Positions 43,060-53,808 are shown, counted from the first letter of the stretch. The stretch: DNA of 64,000 bases from Lysobacter firmicutimachus (GCF_037027445.1 NZ_JBANDL010000002.1:4498001-4562000), one strand, 5' to 3'. Numbers and translations are program-made. The notes: a model not told the origin generated them from the sequence alone.

Positions 43060-43440
43060 CTAGCGCGCGCGGCGGGCCTTGCGGGCGCGCCGGCCCAGGA
43101 TCGCAAAACGGGGACGCCGCCACCGCCGTCGCGCCGCCGCGGGCGAAACTCGGCGCCCATCGCGACCGAGCGCGATGCGCACCGCGGCGCAGGCGATCCC
43201 CGCGCACAGCAACGACACCAGCGCCTGCGCGCCGACTTCCAGGACGAAGCGCAGCGGCTGTTCGGCGAACGCGAACGCAGCGCGGCGCTGGCGCACCACA
43301 CCGGTCGCGGCGGTGACGAGCAGATTGGCCGTGCCCCACAGCGCGGTGCTGGCGCAGACCAACGCCAGCAGCGCCGCGACCACGCGCGCAGCGGCGCCGA
43401 CCGGCGCGGAACCGACGGATGGCGACTCAACGCCGCTCAT
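43060..43440 (-). CDS. small membrane protein, hypothetical
   Basis: A 126-residue frame with two hydrophobic segments (about residues 18-42, AARVVAALLALVCASTALWGTA, and 66-88, VGAQALVSLLCAGIACAAVRIAL) and a very basic tail (RRRWRRPRFAILGRRARKARRAR region). No clear ribosome site precedes the ATG. It resembles small uncharacterised inner-membrane proteins; coding status is likely but not certain. Convergent with the 708-residue protein gene. Confidence 0.5.
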   Translation of the reverse strand: MSGVESPSVGSAPVGAAARVVAALLALVCASTALWGTANLLVTAATGVVRQRRAAFAFAEQPLRFVLEVGAQALVSLLCAGIACAAVRIALGRDGRRVSPAAARRRWRRPRFAILGRRARKARRAR

Positions 43441-43852
43441 CAGCGGCACGTCGCGACGGGCCGGACGGACCGGCGCGACGGTGGCAACGATGGAAGGCCG
43501 GGCGGAAGACGACGAGCGCCGGTCGCTCCCCGGCGGCGGGCGGCGCTGCATGCCGAGCTCGCGACTTGGGGGCCGGCAGTGTCGGCGATGCACGCGCAGC
43601 GACCAAGCCCCGGACGCCCCGTTTCGCGAACGGAGCCACATTGCGTCGCCGTCGATGCGTCGAAACGAGACTTTGGCACTGGGGTGGGATTGGGGATTGG
43701 GGATCGCATGTTGAAAGCGTGATGTCGTTGCAAGCGCTTCGCATCAAAAAACGCGCGCCCTCCAACGCAACTCACCTACCAGCCCCTCTTTTCCAAGGGA
43801 GGAACACAAAAACGACGTCCCTCAGCCCCATTCCCCATTCCCCAATCCCCCC
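43441..43852. repeat. intergenic region with inverted GGGATTGGGGATT-type repeats
   Basis: No secure gene in 412 bp. GGGATTGGGGATTGGGGATC near 43687-43706 faces its complement CCCCATTCCCCATTCCCC near 43826-43845. A degenerate CCTCTTTTCCAAGGGAGG-type palindrome lies near 43788-43806. A partial relative of the first motif occurs at 35309-35328. These are dispersed intergenic repeats seen elsewhere in Xanthomonadaceae. Confidence 0.6.
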
Positions 43853-45025
43853 CTAAGGCACAAACTTCACGTCCGAAGGCGCGAACGCCGGCAGCGTTTG
43901 CAAGGTGGCGCCGAGCAGGCCGCTGTCGGGGTCGCGCGCGATCACCACCAGCGAACCGCTGTGCTGGTTCGCCACGACCAGATGACGCCCGTCCGGCGTC
44001 AGGGCGAATTCGCGCGGGCCGCGGCCTTCGCTGCTGCGGCGTTGCAGCGGACTGAGCCGGCCGCTGCCGGCCTCGACCGCGTAGACGGCGATGTGGTTGT
44101 CCTCGCCGCGATTGCTCGCATACAGAAAACGACCGTCGGCCGACAAATGCAGCGCGGCGGCGGCATTGCCCTCGCGCCGGCCCGGGTCCAGGGCCAGCGT
44201 CTGCACGATGCGCAAGCGATCCTCGTCGCGTTCCAGCACGACGACCTCGCCGCTCATCTCCAGGCTCAGATAGGCGCGCCGCCCCGAAGCGTCGAACAAC
44301 AGATGGCGCGGCCCGCTGCCGGGCGGCAACGCCAGATGCGGCGTCTCCGCCGCGCGCAGCGGCCGCTCGGCGCTGCGTGCCGGGTCGTAGCGATAGACAT
44401 AGACCTTGTCCGCCCCCAGATCGGCAGCGAGCAGATAGCGGCCGTCCGGGGTCGGCACCGCCGCGTGCACGTGGGTCGAGGCCTGTCGCTCGGGGTCGGC
44501 ACCGCTGGCCAGATGGGTCATCACCTGCACCGCCGGCTGCAAGCGTCCTTCGCCGTCGACCGGCAGCACCGCCAGCGTGCCGCCGGGCGCGGCCGCGACC
44601 GCGTAATTGGCGACGAACAAGTACTTGCCATCGGCGCTGGCGCTCGCATGAGCGGGCTCGTCGCCGAGCGTATTGGCCTGCGACAGGCGCTGCGACCGCG
44701 CGTTGCCGCGGGCCAGGAGGTAACTGCTGGCGCGACCGACCGGATCGGCCGACGCCGGCCCGTTCTCGTTGAGCGCGAACAAATGCCGGCCGTCGGCGGA
44801 AAACGTAAGCCAGGACGGATTGTCGGTTTCGATCACTTCCAAGGGCTGCGGATCGATCCGCCCCTGGACCGAATCGAAGCGATGGCGCGCGATGCCGCGA
44901 CACTGCGGGCCGGTATAGCAACCGATCAGCAGCTCGGTCGCACGATCGTGGGCGGCGGCGGCGGCGGGCGTGGCGGCAACACTCATCGTCAGACTCCAGG
45001 CAAGCAGGACGGATCGCAGGTTCAT
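43853..45025 (-). CDS. exported lactonase-family beta-propeller protein (6-phosphogluconolactonase-like)
   Basis: A 390-residue protein with a signal peptide (residues 1-25, ending AAAAA) and seven-bladed propeller repeats of the Pgl/YbhE lactonase family: NPSWLTFSADGRHLFALNE, ASASADGKYLFVANY, AVPTPDGRYLLAADLGADK, HLSADGRFLYASNRGEDN and ALTPDGRHLVVANQHSGS. The cytoplasmic enzyme hydrolyses 6-phosphogluconolactone; an exported member more likely acts on another lactone or has a binding role. Probably monocistronic. Confidence 0.9.
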   Translation of the reverse strand: MNLRSVLLAWSLTMSVAATPAAAAAHDRATELLIGCYTGPQCRGIARHRFDSVQGRIDPQPLEVIETDNPSWLTFSADGRHLFALNENGPASADPVGRASSYLLARGNARSQRLSQANTLGDEPAHASASADGKYLFVANYAVAAAPGGTLAVLPVDGEGRLQPAVQVMTHLASGADPERQASTHVHAAVPTPDGRYLLAADLGADKVYVYRYDPARSAERPLRAAETPHLALPPGSGPRHLLFDASGRRAYLSLEMSGEVVVLERDEDRLRIVQTLALDPGRREGNAAAALHLSADGRFLYASNRGEDNHIAVYAVEAGSGRLSPLQRRSSEGRGPREFALTPDGRHLVVANQHSGSLVVIARDPDSGLLGATLQTLPAFAPSDVKFVP

Positions 45026-45231
45026 AGAAGTTCCGGCGTAACGGCGCGAGGTCCGATCCTGCACCAAGGCCGGCCGGATCGCCATGCCGTGTGCCGCGCA
45101 TGCAGCGTCGGCGCGGCGCACGGATTTACACGCGCCGCTCTCGGGCGGCGCAGACGATTGCGCGGCAAGGGGTTCGCAGCACCGAAACGGCAACACGCGC
45201 CGGTGCCGGCGGCCGCATCGCCCGGCGCCGG

Positions 45232-46002
45232 CTAGCGCGCGTAGGCGTACTCGACCTCGACTTGCGCGGTCGTTTCGCTGCCGCGCACGGGTGCGTCGGC
45301 AGCGTAGTTGTAGGCGCGGGCGCCGTACTGACGTGCGGTCGGCGGTTGCGGCGTCCACCACGGGCGGTCGTCTTCGATCCGCACCGCGACCGGCCCGAGC
45401 AGGCGCCAGCCCGCAGCGGCCGCCAGCGTCTCGGCCTTGCGCTGCGCGTCTTGCAGCGCCAGCCGGCGCGCCTGGTTGGCGTACTCGGGCAGGCGCTGCG
45501 ACAGCGGCTGGACCTGATCGAGCCCGTCGATGCCCAGCTCGGCCAAACGCTGCTGCAAACGCATCAAGGCCTCGCGGCTGCGCAAGCGCAGTGCGAACCG
45601 GGTCTGGTAGCGATAACGCGTCGCCGGCGCGTCGTCGCGCCGCTGCAGGCCCGGCGCGTCGGCCGCGGTTTCGTCCAGCTCGGCGCGCTGCGCCGCGATC
45701 GCATCGCGCGCCAGCGCCACGGCCTGCTCGTGCCGCAGCCGCGCCGCGCCCGGCTCGGCCGCTTCGCTGACCACGACGAAGGCGAATCCGAACAGATCCG
45801 GCTCGAACGCGACCCGGCCGAAACCGGCGACGCGGAAGCGGCCGCCCTGCTGCGCAGGCACGGCGCCAGGCCGAACGGCGTCCTGTTCCGCGGCCGCCGC
45901 CCCCGCCGCGGCAACGGTCGGGCCGACGGCGGCCGGGCCAGCCGCGGACAGGCCCGCGCCGAACAGGCCGGCACCCAGCAGGTAAGTCCACAGTGGATTC
46001 AT
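45232..46002 (-). CDS. SIMPL-domain (DUF541) protein, exported
   Basis: A 256-residue protein with an N-terminal signal or anchor (residues 4-35) and a SIMPL/DUF541 domain: GRFRVAGFGRVAFEPDLFGFAFVV, the helix with RDAIAAQRAELDE, RYRYQTRFALRL and RRLALQDAQRKAETLAAAAGW. DUF541 proteins are periplasmic or outer-membrane; BP26 and YggE are examples linked to oxidative stress. The exact role is unknown. Separated from the lactonase gene by 206 bp without recognisable features. Confidence 0.88.
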   Translation of the reverse strand: MNPLWTYLLGAGLFGAGLSAAGPAAVGPTVAAAGAAAAEQDAVRPGAVPAQQGGRFRVAGFGRVAFEPDLFGFAFVVVSEAAEPGAARLRHEQAVALARDAIAAQRAELDETAADAPGLQRRDDAPATRYRYQTRFALRLRSREALMRLQQRLAELGIDGLDQVQPLSQRLPEYANQARRLALQDAQRKAETLAAAAGWRLLGPVAVRIEDDRPWWTPQPPTARQYGARAYNYAADAPVRGSETTAQVEVEYAYAR

Positions 46003-46178
46003 CGCGACATCGCCAGGGACGCAGAGGGCAAACGAAGCTTACCCCTCCCTCCCCGACCGCGGGACTGGGCCGGTGATGGCCACGCGCGTATCCTGACCGC
46101 CGCCGGCCGTGCCGGCACGCCGTCCGGCTGACCCTCAGCCCGCAGCATCCGCAAGCCCAACCGAACCGAGCCTTTCGC

Positions 46179-46433
46179 ATGACCGACACCCCGCCCGACC
46201 GCCTCTCCAACGACCCGCGCAGCCCGTTCCACGACCCGGCCGTGCTCGAACGCGGCATCGGCATCCGCTTCAACGGCGCGGAGAAGACCAATGTCGAGGA
46301 ATACTGCATCAGCGAAGGCTGGGTGCGCCTGCCGGTCGGCAAGTCGCTCGATCGCCGCGGCAACCCGATGACGATGAAACACAAGGGCCAGGTCGAGGCC
46401 TACTACCTGACCGCGGCTTCCGACGCCGAGTAA
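46179..46433 (+). CDS. DUF3297 family protein
   Basis: An 84-residue protein with the DUF3297 pattern: DRLSNDPRSPFHDPAVLERG, IGIRFNGAEKTNVEEYCI, WVRLPVGKSLDRRGNPM and GQVEAYY. The family is small, soluble and widespread in proteobacteria, of unknown function. No signal peptide. No strong ribosome site before the ATG, but the start matches the family N-terminus. Confidence 0.9.
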   Translation: MTDTPPDRLSNDPRSPFHDPAVLERGIGIRFNGAEKTNVEEYCISEGWVRLPVGKSLDRRGNPMTMKHKGQVEAYYLTAASDAE

Positions 46434-46480
46434 TCGCGGCCGCTGCGCCGCCTTCGCGGGCGGGGCCGGCGCCCCACCCG

Positions 46481-46545
46481 CTGGCATGCCTCCTACTGGC
46501 CTGCCTGCCGCTGGCACGCCTGCCGCCGGCACGCCTGCAACCGGC
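46481..46545 (+). repeat. 15-bp tandem repeat, 4.3 copies
   Basis: Units CTGGCATGCCTCCTA, CTGGCCTGCCTGCCG, CTGGCACGCCTGCCG and CCGGCACGCCTGCAA, then CCGGC, lie end to end between the DUF3297 and DUF2165 genes. A 15-bp period keeps frame, but neither strand gives a convincing protein. It is a variable-number repeat candidate. Confidence 0.7.
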
Positions 46546-46658
46546 TTTTCCGGCCGCGGATTTTTCGGCGGCCGATGTCCAAAATCGCCGTCCTGGATCG
46601 TCGAATCAGCAAAAGCCCGCACTACCACCGCGGGCGCGTCGACCTCCAGGAGCCCGCC

Positions 46659-47135
46659 ATGTCCCTAGCTTTCAGCCTGATCGCCTTCAAGTTCGTCCTG
46701 CTCGCCGGCCTCGCCGCCTGGTTGAGCCTGGTCGCGTTCAACAACCTCGTCGCGTTCCGCAACGGCGTGTTCGCCATCGGCCAGATCATGCGCATGGCGC
46801 CGCTGGACCAAGCCCCGGCGATCCAGACCCCGCTGCAGCGACGCCGGGTCGAGGCGGCGCACTGGCACCGCGCGGTGTTCGCCCTGGTGTTGATCGCCGA
46901 AGCGGTCAGCGCGGCGCTGCTGTGGGCCGCGGCGTTCGGATACGCCGGCGCCAGCGCCGAGCCCGCCGCGTTGGCGACGATCGCGCTGACCGCGTTGATG
47001 GCCACCAGCTTGCTGATGCTGCTCGGCGGCAGCTGGTTCGCCTACTACATCCGCCAGGACAATCTGCAGACCATGCACTTCGTGCTGATCGGGGTCGCTG
47101 CGGTGGCGACGATCGCGGTGAATCTGCGGGTTTAA
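46659..47135 (+). CDS. DUF2165-like inner-membrane protein
   Basis: A 158-residue protein with four membrane segments (about residues 7-28, 68-92, 100-125 and 138-156). The pattern FNNLVAFRNGVFAIGQIMRM, then RRRVEAAHWHRAVFALVLIAEAV matches DUF2165 small membrane proteins. AGGAG lies seven bases before the ATG at 46659; an earlier in-frame ATG at 46575 lacks one. Function unknown. Convergent with the TPR gene. Confidence 0.85.
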   Translation: MSLAFSLIAFKFVLLAGLAAWLSLVAFNNLVAFRNGVFAIGQIMRMAPLDQAPAIQTPLQRRRVEAAHWHRAVFALVLIAEAVSAALLWAAAFGYAGASAEPAALATIALTALMATSLLMLLGGSWFAYYIRQDNLQTMHFVLIGVAAVATIAVNLRV

Positions 47136-47163
47136 GCGACCGCAGCCGGGTTCGCCGGCCCGC

Positions 47164-47646
47164 TCAGGCGGCGGCCGTTCGCCATTGCGCCAGCAGGCGG
47201 CGCATGTCGGCGGCCAGTTCGGGAATCGGTTGCGGCAGGCGCTGGGCGGCCTCGATCAGGCGGCAGGCGCGCGCGGTTTCGCCGCCAGCGGCGACATGCA
47301 GGGCGCGGGCGTAATCGCCCAGCGGCGCCGGCGCATCCAGCACCGGGGCCAACCACAGGCTCGCTTCGCCGCCGGTGCCGCGCATCAGCAGCAGCTGCGC
47401 CAGTTGGAAGCGGGCCACGACGAACTCCGGCATCCGCCCCAGCACCACCCGCAGACGCTGCTCGGCGCGCTCGTACAGGCCGACCTGGGCGTGCTGGATC
47501 GCCAGCAGGTACTCGGCGTGCAGATTGTCCGGATCGCGCTCGAGCACCTGTTGCAGCAAGCGCACGGCTTCGACATCGCGCGCTTGCGCGATGGCGGTGT
47601 GGGCGCGCGCCAGCAGCGCGGTCAGGTCGGTGCGTGGTTCGGGCAT
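47164..47646 (-). CDS. TPR-repeat protein
   Basis: A 160-residue protein with tetratricopeptide-like helices: ALLARAHTAIAQARDVEAVRLL, then DNLHAEYLLAIQHAQVGLYERAEQ and FVVARFQLAQLLLMRGTGGEAS. It has no signal peptide or catalytic domain. TPR proteins mediate protein contacts; the partner is unknown. The ATG at 47646 opens the first repeat. An upstream extension in frame is possible but has no ribosome site. Confidence 0.85.
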   Translation of the reverse strand: MPEPRTDLTALLARAHTAIAQARDVEAVRLLQQVLERDPDNLHAEYLLAIQHAQVGLYERAEQRLRVVLGRMPEFVVARFQLAQLLLMRGTGGEASLWLAPVLDAPAPLGDYARALHVAAGGETARACRLIEAAQRLPQPIPELAADMRRLLAQWRTAAA

Positions 47647-47815
47647 GGTCCGGGCATTGTCCGATGAGGTCAGGACCGCGCGCTCCCCGGCGCGGCCCGG
47701 ATCGGAACGTCTATTGTGCCGTGCCGGCCGGCAACGAAAAACCGACTGCGTCATAAGCGCGAACGCCGCCCCGCGCGGGCGGGACGGCGTTCGCGGCGAA
47801 TCCGCCGGGCGCGGC

Positions 47816-49180
47816 TCAGGCCAGGGCTTCGCGGCGGTGGTAGCCCATCGCGTAGAACAGCACCGTCAGCAGGATCAGGAACGCCGGGCCGACGATCAGC
47901 GCCACCCGGGTGTCGGGGAAGTAGGCCATCAGCCCGATCACCAGCGCCAGGAAAGCCAGCGCGACCCACGAACCGAGCGGGTACATCGGCGCCTTGAACG
48001 CCAGCGCGGCGCGCTCGGCCTCGCTGAGGCGGGCGCGGAACTTCATGTGCGCCACCAGGATCACGCCCCAGGTCCAGATCGCGCCGAAGGTGGCGATCGA
48101 GGTCACCCACACGAACACCTTGGCCGGCGCCAGGTAGTTCAGCGCCACGCCGATCAGCAGCACCGCCACCGAGACCAGGATCGCCGCGCGCGGCACCCCG
48201 CCGGAGGTCCGCGCGAACAGCGCCGGCGCCTGCCGCTGCTGGGCCAGGTTGTAGAGCATGCGCCCGGTGCTGAAGATGCCGCTGTTGCAGGACGACAACG
48301 CCGCGGTCAGGACCACGAAGTTGATGATGCCGGCCGCCTCGCGGATGCCCATGCGCTCGAAGGTCATCACGAACGGGCTGCCGGTGGTGCCCAGCTCGTT
48401 CCAGGGGTACAGCGACAGGATCACGAACAGCGCGCCGACGTAGAAGATCACGATCCGCCAGAACACCGAGTTGATCGCATCCGGAATCGACTTGGCCGGA
48501 TTGGCCGCCTCGCCCGCGGTCAGGCCGATCATCTCCACGCCCAGGTAGGCGAACATCACCATCTGCAGCGACATCAGCACGCCCTGCGCGCCGTTGGGGA
48601 AGAAGCCGCCGTGGCTCCACAGGTTGCTGATGCCGGTGGCGACGCCGTGGTTGCCGAAGCCGAACAGGATCATCGCCAGCCCGGCCAGGATCATCACCAC
48701 GATGGTCACCACCTTGATCATCGCGAACCAGAACTCGAACTCGCCGTAGGCCTTGACCGCGATCAGATTGACCGAACCCATCGCCACCAGCGCCGCCAGC
48801 GCCCAGGCCCACTGCGGCGAGCCCGGGAACCAGACCTGCATGTACACGCCGACCGCGGTGATTTCGGCCACGCAGGTCACCAGCCACAGGAACCAGTAGT
48901 TCCAGCCGGTCAGATAGCCCGACAGCGGGCCGAGATAATCGCGGGCGTAGCGGCTGAACGAGCCGGCGACCGGGTGGTGCACGGCCATCTCGCCGAGGGC
49001 GCGCATGATGATGAAGATCGCCGCGCCGCCGAGCAGGTAGGCCAGCAGGATGCCGGGGCCGGCGAGCTTGATCGCATTGGCCGAGCCCAGGAACAGGCCG
49101 ACGCCGATCGCCGCGCCGAGCGCCATCAATCGGATGTGGCGCTCGCTGAGGCCACGGTGAAGTTGCTGGTGATCGGTCAT
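47816..49180 (-). CDS. APC-family amino acid permease
   Basis: A 454-residue permease with about 12 membrane helices. The opening RGLSERHIRLMALGAAIGVGLFLGSANAIKLAG is the signature of the AAT group (GABA, proline, asparagine and aromatic amino-acid permeases), followed by ALGEMAVHHPVAGSFSRYARDYLG and GWNYWFLWLVTCVAEITA. Imports an amino acid by proton symport; which one cannot be told. No linked regulator. The ABC exporter on its left is 219 bp away. Confidence 0.94.
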   Translation of the reverse strand: MTDHQQLHRGLSERHIRLMALGAAIGVGLFLGSANAIKLAGPGILLAYLLGGAAIFIIMRALGEMAVHHPVAGSFSRYARDYLGPLSGYLTGWNYWFLWLVTCVAEITAVGVYMQVWFPGSPQWAWALAALVAMGSVNLIAVKAYGEFEFWFAMIKVVTIVVMILAGLAMILFGFGNHGVATGISNLWSHGGFFPNGAQGVLMSLQMVMFAYLGVEMIGLTAGEAANPAKSIPDAINSVFWRIVIFYVGALFVILSLYPWNELGTTGSPFVMTFERMGIREAAGIINFVVLTAALSSCNSGIFSTGRMLYNLAQQRQAPALFARTSGGVPRAAILVSVAVLLIGVALNYLAPAKVFVWVTSIATFGAIWTWGVILVAHMKFRARLSEAERAALAFKAPMYPLGSWVALAFLALVIGLMAYFPDTRVALIVGPAFLILLTVLFYAMGYHRREALA

Positions 49181-49399
49181 TCGCCCGGGCTCCCGCTGGC
49201 CGGCGCGACGACCGCACTGCGCTCAGCGCGGCCGGGCCGGGACCGGCGCAGCATACTCCGCGCGGCGCGGGTGCGGCAGGGTTGGGCGCCGTGCGCGCCT
49301 GCGCCCCGGCCCGCTCGCAGGGAAGGACCGACCTCTCAGCAACGGCAAGGCCCCTCTTCCGTTTACGGGAGCGGGGCTGGGGTAAGGGCGAGGCGCGCC

Positions 49400-50157
49400 T
49401 CAGCGCTTGAGCTTGTACCCCGTGCGGAAGATCCACCACACCGTCGCCAAGCACAGCAGCAGGAACCCGGCCGTCATGCCGACGCTGAGCCGGATATCCA
49501 CATCCGACTGGCCGTAAAAGCTCCAACGGAAACCGTTGACCAGATACACCACCGGATTGAACAGCGACAGCGAGCGCCAGAACGGCGGCAGCATGTCGAT
49601 CGAGTAGAAGCTGCCGCCCAGGAAGGTCAGCGGCATCACCACCATCATCGGGATCATCTGCAGCTTCTCGAAGCCGTCGGCCCAGACCCCGATGATGAAG
49701 CCGAACAGGCTGAAGGTGACCGCGGTCAGGATCAGGAAAACCGTCATCCACAGCGGATGCACGATCTGGAAATCGACGAAGAACCGCGCCGTGATCAGCA
49801 TCAGCGTGCCCAGGATCACCGACTTGGTGGCCGCCGCGCCGACGTAGCCCGCCACCGCTTCGACGAAGGACACCGGCGCCGACAGCAACTCGTAGATCGT
49901 CCCCGACCACTTCGGCAGGTAGATGCCGAAGGAGGCGTTGGAAATGCTTTCGGTCAGCAAGGCCATCATCACCAGGCCCGGCACGATGAAAGCGCCGTAG
50001 CCGATGCCGTCGATCTCGACCATGCGCGAGCCGATCGCCGAACCGAACACGATGAAGTACAGCGAGGTCGACAGCACCGGGGTGGCGATGGACTGCATCA
50101 GGGTGCGGAAGGTGCGGTGCATCTCGAAGTAGTAGATCGCCCGGATCGCGTGCCAGT

Positions 50158-50161
<4 letters not shown>
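49400..50161 (-). CDS. ABC-2 type exporter permease
   Basis: A 253-residue ABC-2 permease with six membrane helices. Typical pieces are [42 protein letters not shown] and the late loop [21 protein letters not shown]. Pairs with the ATP-binding protein encoded upstream, whose stop overlaps its ATG by four bases. Members of this DrrB/NodJ-like group export drugs, lipids or glycans. Substrate unknown. Confidence 0.93.
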
Positions 50162-51174
<1,013 letters not shown>

Positions 51175-51312
51175 GCGCGGGATAGCCTCCGTGATCGCGG
51201 GCCGGACGACGGTCGGGCGACCGCATGCATACGCCGCGCACCCGAGCCGCCGGGCGCTGCATTGCGATGCGGCCGCGGCCAGTGTACGAGCCGGCGCGCG
51301 GACGCGTCGCGC

Positions 51313-51828
51313 TCAGCGCTCGGCCAGATAGGCGTCGAGGCGCTCGAAGCACTCGCCCCAGCCCGGCACCACCTGCTGGGTCTGCACGTCTTCGCGCTCG
51401 CCGGCGCTGGCGAATTCCAGCTCCAACGTCACCTCGGTGTGGCCGTCGCTGCGCGCGGACAGGCTGACCCGGTTCAAGGACGGTTGCGGCGGGCGCGCCG
51501 GATCGTCCCAGTCGACCCAGTACACCAGCCGCTCGGGCGCGACCAGTTCCTGATAGCGGCCGCGCAGCGGGTACTCGGCGCCATCGGGGCCGACCATGCA
51601 GATGCGGAATTCGCCGCCGGTGGCGACGTCCATCTGCCGAACCACGCTGCGGAAGCCGTGCGGCCCCCACCAGCGCGCGATGTGGACCGGGTCGGTCCAG
51701 GCCAGGAACACCAGGTCGCGCGGCGCGTGGATCACACGCTGCAGGACGATGCGACGATCTTCGATGCGGTGCGAGGTGACGGCGGCAGGCGGCGCGGCGC
51801 CGGCACGGCGGGAACCATCGGCGGTCAT
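51313..51828 (-). CDS. SRPBCC/AHSA1-domain protein
   Basis: A 171-residue protein of the START-like AHSA1 group: [26 protein letters not shown] at about residues 30-55, [19 protein letters not shown], and the C-terminal helix [16 protein letters not shown]. These proteins have a deep hydrophobic cavity and bind lipids or other ligands; several are encoded with ArsR regulators, but none lies here. The first 17 residues look disordered. Monocistronic; the 261 bp upstream hold no recognised feature. Confidence 0.9.
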   Translation of the reverse strand: MTADGSRRAGAAPPAAVTSHRIEDRRIVLQRVIHAPRDLVFLAWTDPVHIARWWGPHGFRSVVRQMDVATGGEFRICMVGPDGAEYPLRGRYQELVAPERLVYWVDWDDPARPPQPSLNRVSLSARSDGHTEVTLELEFASAGEREDVQTQQVVPGWGECFERLDAYLAER

Positions 51829-52089
51829 GACGGACTTCCTGTACGAACGAAAAGCGCGGGGGCGCGCAAAAGGAGGCGTAAAACGCCTCTAAACCGACAA
51901 GCTAATTAACCCGGCCGGAAACTACATCCGGGTCCGTACAGGGTCAAGCCGATTCGCCGGCCCGACTGCGGCATCGATCGCACTATTGCGCCGAAGTCCG
52001 ACGACTATCACGAAATCGCAAAATCGGTACAACTTCCAGCGCTTGACGGCGCAACGCGCCGATGACGGGCCAGGTAAAGCGCCGACGCT

Positions 52090-52623
52090 TCAGCCGGCGG
52101 CATCCGCGCGCGGCTTGCGCGGGCGCTTCGGCCCCGGCGCCGACTGCCGCCCCTGCGCCGCGTCGATCGCGTCGATCCAGCCCGCGCGCGCCTGCGCGAA
52201 CGCATCGGCGTAAGGCACGTAGGGCTTGATGTCGAGCACCGGCGTGCCGTCGAGCAAATCGACGCCGCGCACGCGCAAGGCGCCGGGTTCGACCGCCACC
52301 AGTTCCACCGCCGACAAGCCCAGGGGATTGGGCCGGTGCGGCGAACGCGTCGCCAGCACGCCGCGCTTGGGCCCGCCGCGCGGCGGTTTGACCTGCGCTT
52401 TCCACCCCTGGCTGCGATGGAACGCGAAGATCAGCCAGATCCGCTCGAAACCGGCCAGGTCGGCATAGGCCTCGAACGGAATCCCGTCGGCGAACTCGAT
52501 CCGCGCCTCCTCGGCCGCGCCGCTTTCGGTGCCCTGCACCACGGTCGGCTGGTGCGGCGCATCGATGCGCTGCGCATAAGGCGAGCGCAGCCAGGCGATC
52601 GGACGGCAAAGGAGATCGGACAT
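52090..52623 (-). CDS. trmO: tRNA (N6-threonylcarbamoyladenosine37-N6)-methyltransferase TrmO
   Basis: A 177-residue TrmO (YaeB/VirR) protein. It uses S-adenosylmethionine to methylate t6A37 of threonine tRNAs. Family motifs: CRPIAWLRSPYAQRIDAPHQP at the start, GFERIWLIFAFHRSQGWK, ATRSPHRPNPLGLSAVEL (the SAM/substrate motif) and LDGTPVLDIKPYVPYAD. The C-terminal tail (KRPRKPRADAAG) is short; full-length E. coli TrmO carries an extra domain, so this is a single-domain form. No linked genes. Confidence 0.93.
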   Translation of the reverse strand: MSDLLCRPIAWLRSPYAQRIDAPHQPTVVQGTESGAAEEARIEFADGIPFEAYADLAGFERIWLIFAFHRSQGWKAQVKPPRGGPKRGVLATRSPHRPNPLGLSAVELVAVEPGALRVRGVDLLDGTPVLDIKPYVPYADAFAQARAGWIDAIDAAQGRQSAPGPKRPRKPRADAAG

Positions 52624-52817
52624 GCGGCGCGCGGGCTCGACGGAACGCGCCATTGTCGCCCCGCGCCGCGTCGCGGTCGACGGTCGCAACGCCTGCGACC
52701 GACGCGACGCAGCCTCTCCGACCATCGTCGCTGGCGCAGTGCCGCATAGGCGGTATGCTCGGCGCCGTCGCGAACTCCCGCGTCCCTTCCACCGCAGCGC
52801 CCGCTGCCGAGGCCCCC

Positions 52818-53192
52818 ATGAAGTTCATCGTTTCGATTTACAACGACGACAGCCTGATCGAAGCCCTGCCCCCGGGCGAGTACGAGAGCATGATGCGCGG
52901 CTGCCTGGCCCATGCCGACCGACTGCGCGCCGACGGCGTGCTGCTGGACTCGCAGATGCTCGCGCCGCCGGCCAAGGCGGTGTCGCTGCGCACCCGCGGC
53001 GGCCGCACTACCTTTCTCGACGGCCCCTTCGCCGAGGCCAAGGAGTACCTGGGCGGCTTCAACCTGATCGAAGCCGCCGACATGGACGAGGCGCTGCGCA
53101 TCGCCCAGGAATTCCCCTGGAGCCGCACCGGCCGGATCGAAGTGCGTCCGGTGATGGACTTCGACGACGTCCGCCGCGCGGTCGCGGCCTGA
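52818..53192 (+). CDS. YciI-like (YCII/DGPF domain) protein
   Basis: A 124-residue protein of the YCII-related DGPF group: KFIVSIYNDDSLIEALPPGE, LDSQMLAPPAKAVSLRTRGG, FLDGPFAEAKEYLGGF and DEALRIAQEFPW, ending IEVRPVMDF. Ferredoxin-like fold; many are encoded with sigma factors, but not here. Enzymatic role unknown. The ATG at 52818 matches the family start. Confidence 0.93.
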   Translation: MKFIVSIYNDDSLIEALPPGEYESMMRGCLAHADRLRADGVLLDSQMLAPPAKAVSLRTRGGRTTFLDGPFAEAKEYLGGFNLIEAADMDEALRIAQEFPWSRTGRIEVRPVMDFDDVRRAVAA

Positions 53193-53319
53193 AGCGGACA
53201 CCGCGCGCCGCGGCAGCGGCACCTGAACCGGCACCGCCACCGCTCGCCCGCAGCGTGCGCGGCCCCGCATGGCCGCTCCCCCGCCCCCATCGCGTTAGGG
53301 CGGACACGGGGGTCCGATC

Positions 53320-53676
53320 ATGCGCCGCTGCATCGTCTTCGCCGTCGCGCTGGCACTGAGCGCGACAGTACCGGCCTACGCGCACGGCGGCGGGCTGGAC
53401 AAGCACGGCTGCCACCACGACCGCAAACGCGGCGGCTATCACTGCCATCGCGGCTCCGCTCCGGCCGCCGCCTGGGCGCCCGCGGCCACGCGCTCGCACG
53501 CGCGACCGGCGCTGTCTTCGTCGTGGACGCCGGCCACCGCAGCGCCGTCCGGCGGCGGCGGCGCGTTCGCCAACTGCAGCGCCGCGCGCGCCGCCGGAGC
53601 CGCGCCGGTGCGGCGCGGCGACCCTGGCTACAGCCGCCGGCTGGATCGCGACGGCGACGGGGTCGGCTGCGAATAA
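53320..53676 (+). CDS. secreted protein with YHYH-like and Excalibur calcium-binding motifs
   Basis: A 118-residue exported protein. Signal peptide residues 1-21 (ends AYA). The mature N-terminus HGGGLDKHGCHHDRKRGGYH is the YHYH-type metal-binding-like motif. The C-terminus has an Excalibur domain: NCSAARAAGAAPVRRGDPGY then DRDGDGVGCE, with the DxDxDGxxCE calcium loop. Excalibur domains are often on secreted nucleases or wall proteins; here there is no nuclease domain. Confidence 0.9.
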   Translation: MRRCIVFAVALALSATVPAYAHGGGLDKHGCHHDRKRGGYHCHRGSAPAAAWAPAATRSHARPALSSSWTPATAAPSGGGGAFANCSAARAAGAAPVRRGDPGYSRRLDRDGDGVGCE

Positions 53677-53808
53677 GGCGCTGAACGGGCGATCGTGAAT
53701 TGGCGCCAACGGCCTCGGCGCCGAGCCTGCGTTTAACGCGGTTTCGCTTGTCGCTCGCGCGAACGCGGGCGGACAATGGGCCCGAACCCCACCGCCTCGG
53801 AGCCCGCC

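Noticed and set aside
45999..46628. Protein with PAAG/VPAAG repeats on the minus strand
   Set aside because: It overlaps the DUF3297 gene in antisense, has no ribosome site, and the repeats are explained by the 15-bp tandem DNA repeat.
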